DNA of 11,694 bases from Bordetella parapertussis (GTDB lineage: Bacteria; Pseudomonadota; Gammaproteobacteria; Burkholderiales; SG8-41): positions 1-11,694 of the forward strand of contig CAMBSS010000131.1 of the NCBI GenBank assembly GCA_945870465.1, in the 5' to 3' direction. The translations under genes and the position numbers were made by a program. The number at the start of each line of letters is the position of its first letter. The first letter of the stretch is position 1. Positions 1 through 7,115 of this stretch are shown piece after piece. The notes beneath the pieces were generated by a model. That model had not been told where the DNA came from, did not search any database, and saw only the letters and a program-made list of their open reading frames with translations.

Positions 1-1
1 G

Positions 2-193
2 GCCTTTCTGCTCTGGCACATCGGACAGTTGGCCGAGGCCGAAGGGTTGCACCTGCGATTCAAAGCCACCAACCGTGTTGCCCGCGAACTATCGATCATT
101 ACCTTGGCTAAACTCTTGTGTGCCCAGCAGTCACTAACATTGACCGATGTCGCAATCCGGGCGCTCAATGAACGGCTCGGATTACGAACATGA
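2..193 (+). CDS. Transposase C-terminal end, IS4-like (partial)
   Basis: An open frame enters from the left edge and ends at TGA 191-193, leaving 63 residues. It starts AFLLWHIGQLAEAEGLHLRF and continues through a RVARELSIITLAKLL stretch. This resembles the C-terminal tail of IS4-family DDE transposases, which follows the catalytic Glu region and has the pattern 'LLW..G..AE..GLH..F.A.....R.LS...L'. None of the DDE catalytic residues are inside the window, so the assignment rests on this tail alone. The element's right end should lie shortly after the stop codon, but I cannot place its terminal repeat because the left end is not visible. Whether the element is intact cannot be judged. Confidence 0.6.
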   Translation, partial: AFLLWHIGQLAEAEGLHLRFKATNRVARELSIITLAKLLCAQQSLTLTDVAIRALNERLGLRT

Positions 194-201
194 AAAGCCG
201 G

Positions 202-249
202 GGTAACATCAGGGATAGCGGGACGATTCCGCGCGTGGAATATGTTACC
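202..249. repeat. Nested inverted repeats between transposase and hydrolase genes
   Basis: A perfect 8-base inverted repeat, GGTAACAT (202-209) and ATGTTACC (242-249), encloses a smaller perfect one, ATTCC (226-230) and GGAAT (237-241) around a 6-base centre. The right-hand arms are contiguous, while the left-hand arms are 16 bases apart. The structure lies just after the transposase stop and just before an AT-rich stretch containing TATAAA (251-256) upstream of the hydrolase gene. It could be a transcription barrier at an insertion-sequence end or an operator. No T-run follows on the plus strand; on the minus strand a short run of four T follows. Confidence 0.45.
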
Positions 250-298
250 GTATAAAAAACTGTAAATTCACCAACACATTCCCGCAAGGCACGAATTC

Positions 299-1114
299 AT
301 GAGCACCGAGATGCAAAGTTTTACCGCGAGCGACGGTTTAAAGCTGAGTTACCGCATCGACGATTACACCGACCCCTGGCGCCAGGCCGATACCGTGGTG
401 CTGGTGCACGCGGCGATGGGCAGTTCAAATCGTTTTTACGCCTGGGTGCCGCACCTGGCGCGCGACTTCCGGGTGGTGCGCCTCGATCAGCGCGGGCACG
501 GCCAGTCGGGCATACCGACCGCTGAGCAGATGTCGTTCAAGCGGCTGGGCATGGACGTGGTCGAACTCCTCGATCATCTTGGTCTTGCATCGACCAATCT
601 CGCCGGTTCGTCGGCGGGCGGCATCGTTTCGCAAAGCGTTGCGATTAATTACCCGGAGCGCGTGAAGTCGCTGGCGAGTTACGCTGCGCCGCCAGGGATG
701 AAAGTCGGACGCCAGGATTACAACGGATGGCTGGCCAAGATCGGCTCGAAAGGCCTCGCCGCATTTTTGCGCGAGACCATCGCCGACCGCATGGATTTGA
801 GCCAGGTCGAGCCGGGATTCGTCGACTGGTTCATCGCCGAGTCGGCACGCAATAAAGTGGAGTCGCTCGCGCGTTTCGTGCCGACAGTGGCGGTCATCGA
901 CCACACCGCTGAGCTGTACAAGATACGCTGTCCGGTCATGGTGGTGGCTCCTGGCGCCGACCCCATCCATTTGATAGACGAATATGAACTGCTGCGGCGG
1001 GAGATCAAGCAGTGCGAGTTCATCGTCTATGAAGGCCTGCCGCACAACATCACCGACACCGTGCCTGACCGTTGCGCGAAAGAGCTATTGCGCTTTCTGA
1101 AGTCGCACGCCTGA
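299..1114 (+). CDS. Alpha/beta hydrolase
   Basis: The 271-residue product has the full alpha/beta hydrolase fold pattern and no signal peptide, so it is probably cytoplasmic. Visible landmarks are the oxyanion-side strand VVLVHAAMGSS (33-43), the RLDQRGHGQS turn (61-70), the nucleophile elbow GSSAGG (103-108) with Ser105 as predicted nucleophile, Asp221 in GADP as the likely acid, and His249 in LPHN as the catalytic base. The usual HG after the first strand is replaced by HAAMG, as in some enol-lactonase-like members. Its length is normal for 3-oxoadipate enol-lactonase or ester hydrolase relatives. The ATG at 299 has an AAGG ribosome site at 286-289, nine bases upstream. It converges on the LysR gene. 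The substrate cannot be inferred, and a link to the hyu cluster is only positional. Confidence 0.9.
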   Translation: MSTEMQSFTASDGLKLSYRIDDYTDPWRQADTVVLVHAAMGSSNRFYAWVPHLARDFRVVRLDQRGHGQSGIPTAEQMSFKRLGMDVVELLDHLGLASTNLAGSSAGGIVSQSVAINYPERVKSLASYAAPPGMKVGRQDYNGWLAKIGSKGLAAFLRETIADRMDLSQVEPGFVDWFIAESARNKVESLARFVPTVAVIDHTAELYKIRCPVMVVAPGADPIHLIDEYELLRREIKQCEFIVYEGLPHNITDTVPDRCAKELLRFLKSHA

Positions 1115-1157
1115 AACCGCAGGTTTTTGTCGGATAAGTCTGCGGCGGAGGCGCCGC
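1114..1157. terminator. Hairpins in the convergent hydrolase/LysR gap
   Basis: Two genes end face to face around this gap. AAACC (1114-1118) pairs with GGTTT (1122-1126) around a 3-base loop and is followed by more T, giving a small terminator-like hairpin for the hydrolase side. GCGGCG (1142-1147) pairs perfectly with CGCCGC (1152-1157) around GAGG, next to the LysR stop. CCGCAG (1117-1122) can alternatively pair with CTGCGG (1140-1145). The T-run is short, so intrinsic termination is only a suggestion. Confidence 0.3.
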
Positions 1158-2105
1158 TCAGATCGTCTCGCACATCCGCACTTCGGCCGCGAGCCATTTG
1201 CGGAAGAGGTGGACTTTGCGTTGCGAAGCGTCGCGTTCGCGGCACAGAAAATAATATTCACCGGCGCTTTTCACGCGCGCGCTGAACGGAAATGCCAGTT
1301 CGTCGCGCCACTCCAGGCTTTGCAAATGAAGCGCCGATGCAATCGCAATCCCACGATGGTTGCGCGCGGCCTGCAGTGCCATGAAAAAATGCCCGAACAC
1401 GAGCTTGCCCTTGCCGTTTACGTGCGGCGCGCCGACTGCTTTGAGCCAGTCCGACCACGCGGCATCGCGTCCCGCGACATGTATCAGCGTGTAATGACGC
1501 AGGTCGGCGGGCGTCTTGAGCGGACGGCCTTCGGCCAGCAGCTTTTTACTGCATACCGGGACGAGTATTTCGCTGCACAACTTCTCGGCAAATACGCCGT
1601 CCCAGCTCGTGACCATCTCGTGCGGGATGCGCGGCTGTTGCGGACGGTACCGCTGCCCCGGGCGCCGTCCGACGCGGATTGCAACGTCGATGTCGTCGGC
1701 GTCGAAATCCGCCGGCCGGATGGAAGTCGCGACGTCGACTTCGATGTCGTGGTGCGTTTCCGTAAACGAGGCGAGACGCGGCAAGAGCCACAGGTTGGCG
1801 GTGGTCGGCATGATGCTGACTTTCAGCGTCGTTTTGGGCGCCAGCGCATTGACGGTCGCGCCTTCGATTTCGTCGAGCCCGGATGAAATGGCGTTGAGGT
1901 AGTTTTTGCCGAACGCTGTCAGCTGAACCTTGCGCGTGAGCCGCTTGAAGAGCGGCTGATGCAGATAGTTTTCGAGGTTTTTGATGTGACGGCTGACGGC
2001 GCTCTGCGTGACGTTGAGTTCGGCCGCCGCCCGCAGAAAACTCGCATGGCGGCCGGCCGCCTCGAAAGCGCGCAGCGCGACCAGCGGGGGCAGGTGTCGT
2101 TTCAT
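1158..2105 (-). CDS. LysR-family transcriptional regulator, GcvA-like
   Basis: This 315-residue protein begins MKRHLPPLVALRAFEAAGRH and has a winged helix-turn-helix at about residues 20-45 (ASFLRAAAELNVTQSAVSRH), the hallmark of LysR regulators. An effector-binding domain follows from about residue 92, with GcvA-like signatures: LLPRLASF (108-115), DVAIRVGR (140-147), LVPVCSKKLL (181-190) and WSDWLKAVG (217-225). Between VGR and the LVPVCS strand it carries roughly 15-20 more residues than typical GcvA-type proteins, rich in Arg, Pro and Gln. The ATG is fixed by the family-typical N-terminus, although no strong ribosome site is seen. It is divergent from hyuA, with a LysR-type box in the shared region, so it likely controls hyuA and its own gene. 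The effector is unknown. Confidence 0.93.
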   Translation of the reverse strand: MKRHLPPLVALRAFEAAGRHASFLRAAAELNVTQSAVSRHIKNLENYLHQPLFKRLTRKVQLTAFGKNYLNAISSGLDEIEGATVNALAPKTTLKVSIMPTTANLWLLPRLASFTETHHDIEVDVATSIRPADFDADDIDVAIRVGRRPGQRYRPQQPRIPHEMVTSWDGVFAEKLCSEILVPVCSKKLLAEGRPLKTPADLRHYTLIHVAGRDAAWSDWLKAVGAPHVNGKGKLVFGHFFMALQAARNHRGIAIASALHLQSLEWRDELAFPFSARVKSAGEYYFLCRERDASQRKVHLFRKWLAAEVRMCETI

Positions 2106-2111
2106 TGATAC

Positions 2112-2126
2112 ATGAGTTTAAGTCAT
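2112..2126. promoter_or_regulatory. LysR-type operator (T-N11-A palindrome)
   Basis: The 15-base sequence ATGAGTTTAAGTCAT is an interrupted palindrome with six of seven base pairs matching around a central T. It contains T (2113), eleven bases, then A (2125), the classic LysR recognition pattern. Its centre is about 66 bp upstream of the transcription start predicted from the hyuA -10 box, the usual place for a LysR recognition site. It also lies 7-21 bases in front of the regulator's own start codon, which would suit autoregulation. No binding data exist here, so this is a prediction. Confidence 0.55.
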
Positions 2127-2148
2127 TCATAGCGCGCAAACAAATCGG

Positions 2149-2178
2149 TTGTTGGCGCGCCATCGCGGCCCCTATAAT
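2149..2178 (+). promoter_or_regulatory. Predicted sigma-70 promoter for hyuA
   Basis: A perfect TATAAT -10 hexamer lies at 2173-2178. Upstream, TTGTTG (2149-2154) gives an 18-base spacer, with TTGGCG (2152-2157) as a less well-spaced alternative -35. The poor -35 fits a promoter that needs an activator such as the divergent LysR protein. Transcription would start near 2185, leaving a leader of about 60 bases before the hyuA start codon. Confidence 0.55.
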
Positions 2179-2205
2179 TTTTTCGTTTTCCCATGGCGGC
2201 AACGC

Positions 2206-2222
2206 GCAATCCGGCGGGTTGC
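2206..2222 (+). other. Small hairpin in the hyuA leader
   Basis: GCAATCC (2206-2212) and GGGTTGC (2216-2222) can form a 7-bp stem, including one G-T pair, around a 3-base GGC loop. It would lie in the transcribed leader about 25 bases before the hyuA ATG. It could affect translation or mRNA stability, but it may simply reflect GC-rich sequence. Confidence 0.25.
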
Positions 2223-2247
2223 TTCGCGCGCGGTGCAGCAGGGCAGA

Positions 2248-4344
2248 ATGGCAAAATCCGACAACAGGCTGGGCGTGGATATCGGCGGCACCTTCACCGA
2301 TATCGTGATGATCGCGCGCGACGGCACCGTCTACAGCAAAAAACTCCTGTCCACGCCGGCGGACTACAGCGCCGCCATCGAGGACGGCGTGGCAAAGCTT
2401 TTCAGCGAGCTCGCGATCGATGCGCGCAGCGTCGCTGAATTCGTCCATGCGACGACCATCGCCACCAATACCATCATCGAGCGCAAGGGCGTCAAGGTCG
2501 CGCTGGTGACGACGGCGGGTTTTCGCGACGTGCTCGAGCTGGCGCGCTTCCGTTCGCCGCGGCCGTACGACATCGAATTCAGGAAGCCCGCACCGCTGGT
2601 GCCGCGGCATCTGCGTTTCGAAGTGACGGAACGCGTTGCCGCGGACGGCAGCGTCGTGCAGCCGCTGGACAAGAGCGCGCTGGAAGGCATCGCGCAGGCG
2701 CTCGAGCGCGAGCAGGTGAGTGCGCTCGCCATCTGTTTCGTCAATTCATGCGCTAACAATGCACATGAAGTGCAGGTCGCGAAGTTTTTCAGCGCGCGGC
2801 TGCCCGCCGTGTCGGTCACCGCATCGACGTCGCTGCTGCCGCAACTCGGCGAATACGAGCGCAGCAGCACGACAGTCATCAACGCCTATATTCGTCCGGT
2901 GGTGAAAAATTACGTCGACGCGCTCGAAAAGCGGCTGAAGACTCTGCGGATAGGCGCGCCGCTGATGATCATGCAGTCGAGCGGCGGTATTTCGCCGGCG
3001 GCGATGGTTTCCGACATGCCGATCACCATCATCGAATCCGGGCCGGCTGCCGGGGTGCTGGGCGGACAGCGCCTGGCCACCCACGCCGGCATGCGCGACA
3101 TGATCGTGTTCGACATGGGCGGCACGACCGCCAAGGCGACCATCATCGAAGATTTTGCGTTCGGCGTGAGCCGCGAAGCCGAGGTTGGCGGCGGTGCCGT
3201 GCTGGGGCAGCGCATGATCAAGGGCGCCGGCTACCCGGTGCAGGTGCCGACCATAGACATCGCGGAAGTCGGCGCGGGCGGCGGCAGCATCGCCGCGGTC
3301 GACGAGGCCGGCGGCATCAGGGTGGGGCCGCGCAGCGCGGGCGCCGACCCGGGGCCGGTTTGTTACGACCGCGGCGGCACCCAGCCGACCGTGACCGACG
3401 CGAATCTGTTGCTCGGATATCTGAATGCGGAAGCGCTGGTCGGCGGCGAGCTGCCGCTCAACTTTGACAAGGCGCGCGCCGCGGTAAAGCAGATCGGACG
3501 CGCCCTCAATCTCGACGAAACCGCCACGGCTTACGGCATTCATCTCATTGCAAACGCGACGATGTTGCGCGCCCTGCGCGCGATCTCGTCGGAACGCGGC
3601 CGCGACCCGGCGAAATTCATACTGCTCGCTATCGGCGGCAACGGGCCGGTGCATGCCGCGTCGCTCGCTGAAGCGGGCGGACTCACGCATGTCGTGGTGC
3701 CGCCGGTGGCCGGGCTCTTCAGTGCGCTGGGCATGTTGTTCGCCGACGTCGAGCATCAGCTCGTGAAAAGCTTCTACCGCGAATTGCGTAAAACTTCCCT
3801 CGCGGAATTCAATGCGGCGGCGGCGGAACTCGTCGCGGCGGGCCGCGCGCAGCTTGCCGAGCAGGGTTTCACAACGGAACTCCGCCAGCGCGTCGTGATC
3901 TCGGTGGACATGAAATACCTCGGACAAACTGCGCCGCTGGCGGTGCAACTCGCCGGCTTTCCGGCGACCGCAGAGACGTTTGGCGATCTGCCGCGCGCAT
4001 TCGAGGCCGAGCACCTGAAGATTTTCGGTTACGTACCGACCGGCGACACCATGCAGTTCGTCGCGGTGAAGGCAATTTGCAGCGGTGTTCCTGAAACGCC
4101 GCGCATGCCCGATCGCGTGCAGCGCGGCAACGAGCGGGCGGTGAAAGCGGTCAAGCGCAAAGCATATTACGGCGAGGAGCGGGGGTGGCTGCAGACGCCG
4201 GTGATCGCGCGCGCGCAAATTTCCGACAAGCCGATGCCCGGCCCGTTGATTGTCGAGGAATACGACACCACTGTCATCGTGCGTCCGGGATGGACCGCGC
4301 GCCGGGACGCGTGGAACAATATTCACATGGAGCGCGTGCAGTGA
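2248..4344 (+). CDS. hyuA: Hydantoinase/oxoprolinase subunit A (HyuA family)
   Basis: The 698-residue product is a full-length HyuA-type subunit. This family uses ATP to open cyclic amides such as hydantoins or 5-oxoproline, working as a cytoplasmic complex with HyuB. The N-terminal phosphate-binding loop is intact as GVDIGGTFTD (9-18). A second actin-like ATPase loop, FDMGGTTAK, is at 288-296. The adenosine-side motif IGGNGPVHA starts at 462, where many relatives have GAGP rather than GNGP. The ESGPAAG and GAGGGSIA motifs typical of the family are also present. ATG 2248 is chosen because it places the ATPase motif at the usual distance from the N-terminus; the frame is open upstream to 2149 but that region overlaps the predicted promoter and leader. 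The ribosome site is weak. It ends in a 4-base overlap with hyuB. The exact substrate (hydantoin, N-methylhydantoin, oxoproline or another lactam) is not determined. Confidence 0.93.
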   Translation: MAKSDNRLGVDIGGTFTDIVMIARDGTVYSKKLLSTPADYSAAIEDGVAKLFSELAIDARSVAEFVHATTIATNTIIERKGVKVALVTTAGFRDVLELARFRSPRPYDIEFRKPAPLVPRHLRFEVTERVAADGSVVQPLDKSALEGIAQALEREQVSALAICFVNSCANNAHEVQVAKFFSARLPAVSVTASTSLLPQLGEYERSSTTVINAYIRPVVKNYVDALEKRLKTLRIGAPLMIMQSSGGISPAAMVSDMPITIIESGPAAGVLGGQRLATHAGMRDMIVFDMGGTTAKATIIEDFAFGVSREAEVGGGAVLGQRMIKGAGYPVQVPTIDIAEVGAGGGSIAAVDEAGGIRVGPRSAGADPGPVCYDRGGTQPTVTDANLLLGYLNAEALVGGELPLNFDKARAAVKQIGRALNLDETATAYGIHLIANATMLRALRAISSERGRDPAKFILLAIGGNGPVHAASLAEAGGLTHVVVPPVAGLFSALGMLFADVEHQLVKSFYRELRKTSLAEFNAAAAELVAAGRAQLAEQGFTTELRQRVVISVDMKYLGQTAPLAVQLAGFPATAETFGDLPRAFEAEHLKIFGYVPTGDTMQFVAVKAICSGVPETPRMPDRVQRGNERAVKAVKRKAYYGEERGWLQTPVIARAQISDKPMPGPLIVEEYDTTVIVRPGWTARRDAWNNIHMERVQ

Positions 4345-6098
4345 AGAAAAAGCCCGCCGTGAAAATTAACCCGGTCAGGCGCGAGCTTCTGAACAACGCG
4401 CTGGTCACCATCGCCGATAACGTGATGGTCATGATCGTGCGCACCGCGCGTTCCTCCAACGTGAAGAACAGCCTCGATTTCTCCGCCGCCATACTTGACG
4501 GCGAAGGGCAGCTGGTCGCGCAGGGGCTGGCGGTGCCGGTGCACCTGGGATCGATGATGCCGGCGCTCAAAGGTTGCCTCGACTACTTCGGCGACGACAT
4601 CGCCGAAGGCGACATGCTGGTATGCAACGACCCTTATTCGGGCTGCAGCCACCTGAACGACGTTTATATGTACAAGCCGGTGTTCGCCGGCGGGAAGCGC
4701 GTCGCGTGGATCGGCATCATCCTCCACCATTCGGACCTCGGTGGACGCGTCGCCGGCGGCAATGCCGCCGACAGCAATGAAATCTTCGAGGAAGGCCTGC
4801 GCATACCGCCTACCAAGATCATCGAAGCGGGCAAGGTCAACAACACGATATTGCGCGTGATCGAATTCAATACGCGCGTGCCGGCGCGGGTGATGGCGGA
4901 CATACGCGCGGAAATGTCGGCGATCGAACTGGCCGCGAAGGAACTCGAAAAACTCGTCGCGGACTGGGACGTTGACGAGTTCTGCGCTTACCTCACCGAC
5001 CTCATCGATTATTCGGAGCGACTCACGCGCGCGCAGATCAGCCTGCTGCCGGACGGCGAAACCGAATTCACCGAATGGAACGACGACGACGGAATCGGCG
5101 GGCCGCCGGTAAAGATCCACGTGCGGCTGATCAAGAAGGGCGATTCGATCACGGTCGATTTCAGCGGCACCGACCGCCGCGTCGGCGGTGCAGTGCATAG
5201 CTATTATGTATTTACCGCGTCCTGTGCTTATGCCGCGATACGGACGGTGCTCGATCTGGGCATCCCGAGCAACGCCGGGTTTTACCGCCCGATCGAAGTC
5301 ATCGCGCCGCTCGGCACGTTCGTCAATGCGCCGTTTCCGGCGGCGTTCGGCTCGCGTGGCCAGAGCGGCTACCGAATAAGGACCGTGGTGCTGGGCGCAC
5401 TCGTCAAGCTGTTGCCGCATCGGCTCACTGCCTGCACGGGCGGTTCCGAATTCGCGATCGCGATTTCGACTTTTGACGACGAAGGGCGCCGTTCGCTGCA
5501 TCTCGAATTTCACAACAATACCGGGCATGGCGGCGGCCCGGACCGCGACGGACAGGATGCCGGGCCGAACTGCATCGGCAATCTCGCCAACATGCCGGTG
5601 GAGTTCATCGAAGCCGAGAACCCGCTGCGGGTGGAGCGCTATGCGTTCATGCCGGACACGGAAGGCCCGGGCAAATATCGCGGCGCGCTGGGCATAGTGC
5701 GCGAATACCGTATTCTGTCCAATGAAGCGATGGTGCAGGTGCGGCAGGACCGGTTCTTGCATGCGCCGTGGGGTGTGTTCGGCGGAGAAGAGGGTGCATG
5801 CGCACGCGCCTATCTGAACCGCGGAACCGGCAAGGCGGAAGTGCTGCCGTCGAAATTTATCCGGCGGCTGGAGCGCGGTGACGTGTTTTGCGCGGAAATG
5901 GCGGCTTCCGGCGGCTACGGCAATGCTTTCGAGCGCGATCCGGTAGCGGTAGCAGAAGACGTGCTGGAACAAAAAATGACCGCCGCGCGCGCGAAAGAAA
6001 GATATGGCGTCGTTATCGATGCTGCGACCAATCAGGTGGACGCGGCGGCGACTGCCCGTGAACGGGCAAGCAAGCGCGCCGAAAAAGTGCCTACTTAG
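4341..6098 (+). CDS. hyuB: Hydantoinase/oxoprolinase subunit B (HyuB family)
   Basis: The 585-residue product matches HyuB-type subunits in length and along its whole sequence. Landmarks are GEGQLVAQGLAVPVHLGSMM near residue 60, NDPYSGCSHLNDVY (96-109, usually NDPY-GG-H--D), HHSDLGGRVAGGN, the EEGLRIPP segment, NNTGHGGGPDRDGQDAG in the second half, and PWGVFGGEEGA near the C-terminus. The GTG start at 4341 overlaps the hyuA stop as GTGA, the best evidence for this start and for translational coupling; the frame stays open further upstream inside hyuA. The next residues, KKKPAVKINPVRRELLNNAL, fit a normal family N-terminus. HyuB is thought to supply the amide-opening half of the complex, with HyuA supplying ATP-dependent activation. 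It is followed 30 bases later by a TctC gene. Confidence 0.93.
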   Translation: MKKKPAVKINPVRRELLNNALVTIADNVMVMIVRTARSSNVKNSLDFSAAILDGEGQLVAQGLAVPVHLGSMMPALKGCLDYFGDDIAEGDMLVCNDPYSGCSHLNDVYMYKPVFAGGKRVAWIGIILHHSDLGGRVAGGNAADSNEIFEEGLRIPPTKIIEAGKVNNTILRVIEFNTRVPARVMADIRAEMSAIELAAKELEKLVADWDVDEFCAYLTDLIDYSERLTRAQISLLPDGETEFTEWNDDDGIGGPPVKIHVRLIKKGDSITVDFSGTDRRVGGAVHSYYVFTASCAYAAIRTVLDLGIPSNAGFYRPIEVIAPLGTFVNAPFPAAFGSRGQSGYRIRTVVLGALVKLLPHRLTACTGGSEFAIAISTFDDEGRRSLHLEFHNNTGHGGGPDRDGQDAGPNCIGNLANMPVEFIEAENPLRVERYAFMPDTEGPGKYRGALGIVREYRILSNEAMVQVRQDRFLHAPWGVFGGEEGACARAYLNRGTGKAEVLPSKFIRRLERGDVFCAEMAASGGYGNAFERDPVAVAEDVLEQKMTAARAKERYGVVIDAATNQVDAAATARERASKRAEKVPT

Positions 6099-6128
6099 CG
6101 TCTTTGATCCTATAAAGGGGTGCAACAG

Positions 6129-7115
6129 ATGAAGTCGACAATGCTGCAAAAATTCCGCTGGATGGCAGCGCTGTTTGTACTGTCTGCGGCAACTGGCGCG
6201 TTGGCGGCCGACAATACGGCCAAGCCCGACGAGCGTCCGATCCGGCTGATCGTGCCGTTTGCGCCGGGCGGCGCGTCCGACGTGCTCGCCCGCATCATCG
6301 CGCAACACCTGATTGAGTCGCTCAAACGGCAGGTCATCGTCGATAACCGGCCGGGTGCGGGCGGCAACATCGGCATGGGCATCGTCGCCAAGGCGACGCC
6401 CGACGGCAACGTGATGTCGATCGCGAGCAGCGCGTTTGTCGTCAACCCCAGCCTCTACGACCAGATACCGTACGACGCGATCAAGGATTTCGCGCCGATT
6501 ACCAACGTGGCCAGCGCATCGACAGTGCTGGTCGTGCATCCTTCGGTTGCCGCTAAATCGGTGAAAGAACTCGTGGCGCTGGTCAAAGCGTCGCCCGGCA
6601 AATTCAATTACGCGTCTTCGGGCGCGGGCACCGGCCAGCATCTGGCGGGTGAGTTGTTCAAAACGACGGCCGGGCTCGACGTTTCGCATATTCCTTTCAA
6701 CGGCGCCGGCCCGGCAGTGCTCGCGGTGCTCGGCGCGCAGGTGCAAATGGGCTTCTCATCGTTGCCCGCGGTGCGCGGACAGATTGCCAACGGCACCCTG
6801 CGCGCGATTGCGGTGACGACGATGAAGCGCGCTGTAGCGATTCCCGACGTGCCGACGTTCGACGAATCCGGGTATCCGGGATTTGAAGTCGACTTCTGGC
6901 AGGGCCTGGTGATGCCGGGCGGCACGCCGCGGCCCGTCGTCAACCGCATGAACGCGGAGATGCTCAAAATGCTGCAAGGCCAGGAAGTGAAAAAACGCCT
7001 CGATGGCCTGGGCTTCGAAGCGGTCGGCAGTTCGCCGGACCAGTTCGCGCAGCAGATCGCGGCTGAACTTGCGAAGTGGAGCAAGTTCATCAAGCAGGCG
7101 GGGATCAAATTATGA
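6129..7115 (+). CDS. TctC/Bug-type periplasmic solute-binding protein
   Basis: The 328-residue product is a tripartite-tricarboxylate-type binding protein (Bug family), which captures a carboxylate or related solute in the periplasm. A signal peptide is clear: MKSTMLQKFRW, a hydrophobic core, and probable cleavage after ALA near residue 26. Family motifs follow: RPIRLIVPFAPGGASDVLAR, VDNRPGAGGNIG, the FNYASSGAGTGQHLAGELF region, and the C-terminal LAKWSKFIKQAGIKL. ATG 6129 is preferred because AAGGGG (6115-6120) lies eight bases upstream; GTG 6120 would overlap that ribosome site, and ATG 6141 is another option. Its position after hyuB suggests it binds the cluster's substrate. No tctA or tctB membrane gene is in the window, so it either uses partners encoded elsewhere or acts as a sensor. 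Confidence 0.93.
   Translation: MKSTMLQKFRWMAALFVLSAATGALAADNTAKPDERPIRLIVPFAPGGASDVLARIIAQHLIESLKRQVIVDNRPGAGGNIGMGIVAKATPDGNVMSIASSAFVVNPSLYDQIPYDAIKDFAPITNVASASTVLVVHPSVAAKSVKELVALVKASPGKFNYASSGAGTGQHLAGELFKTTAGLDVSHIPFNGAGPAVLAVLGAQVQMGFSSLPAVRGQIANGTLRAIAVTTMKRAVAIPDVPTFDESGYPGFEVDFWQGLVMPGGTPRPVVNRMNAEMLKMLQGQEVKKRLDGLGFEAVGSSPDQFAQQIAAELAKWSKFIKQAGIKL

Noticed and set aside
2149..2247. Extension of hyuA upstream to 2149
   Set aside because: The extra 33 residues overlap the TATAAT and leader hairpin, and the family N-terminus (GVDIGGTFTD close to residue 10) fits ATG 2248.
2746..4326. Long minus-strand open frame of about 526 codons opposite hyuA
   Set aside because: Same reasoning: its composition is a shadow of hyuA and no motif is recognisable.
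4323..6746. Very long open frame of about 807 codons on the minus strand opposite hyuB and tctC
   Set aside because: It lies entirely opposite well-supported genes with complete family motifs, its translation is Arg/His-rich without recognisable domains, and such antisense frames are common in GC-rich coding DNA.
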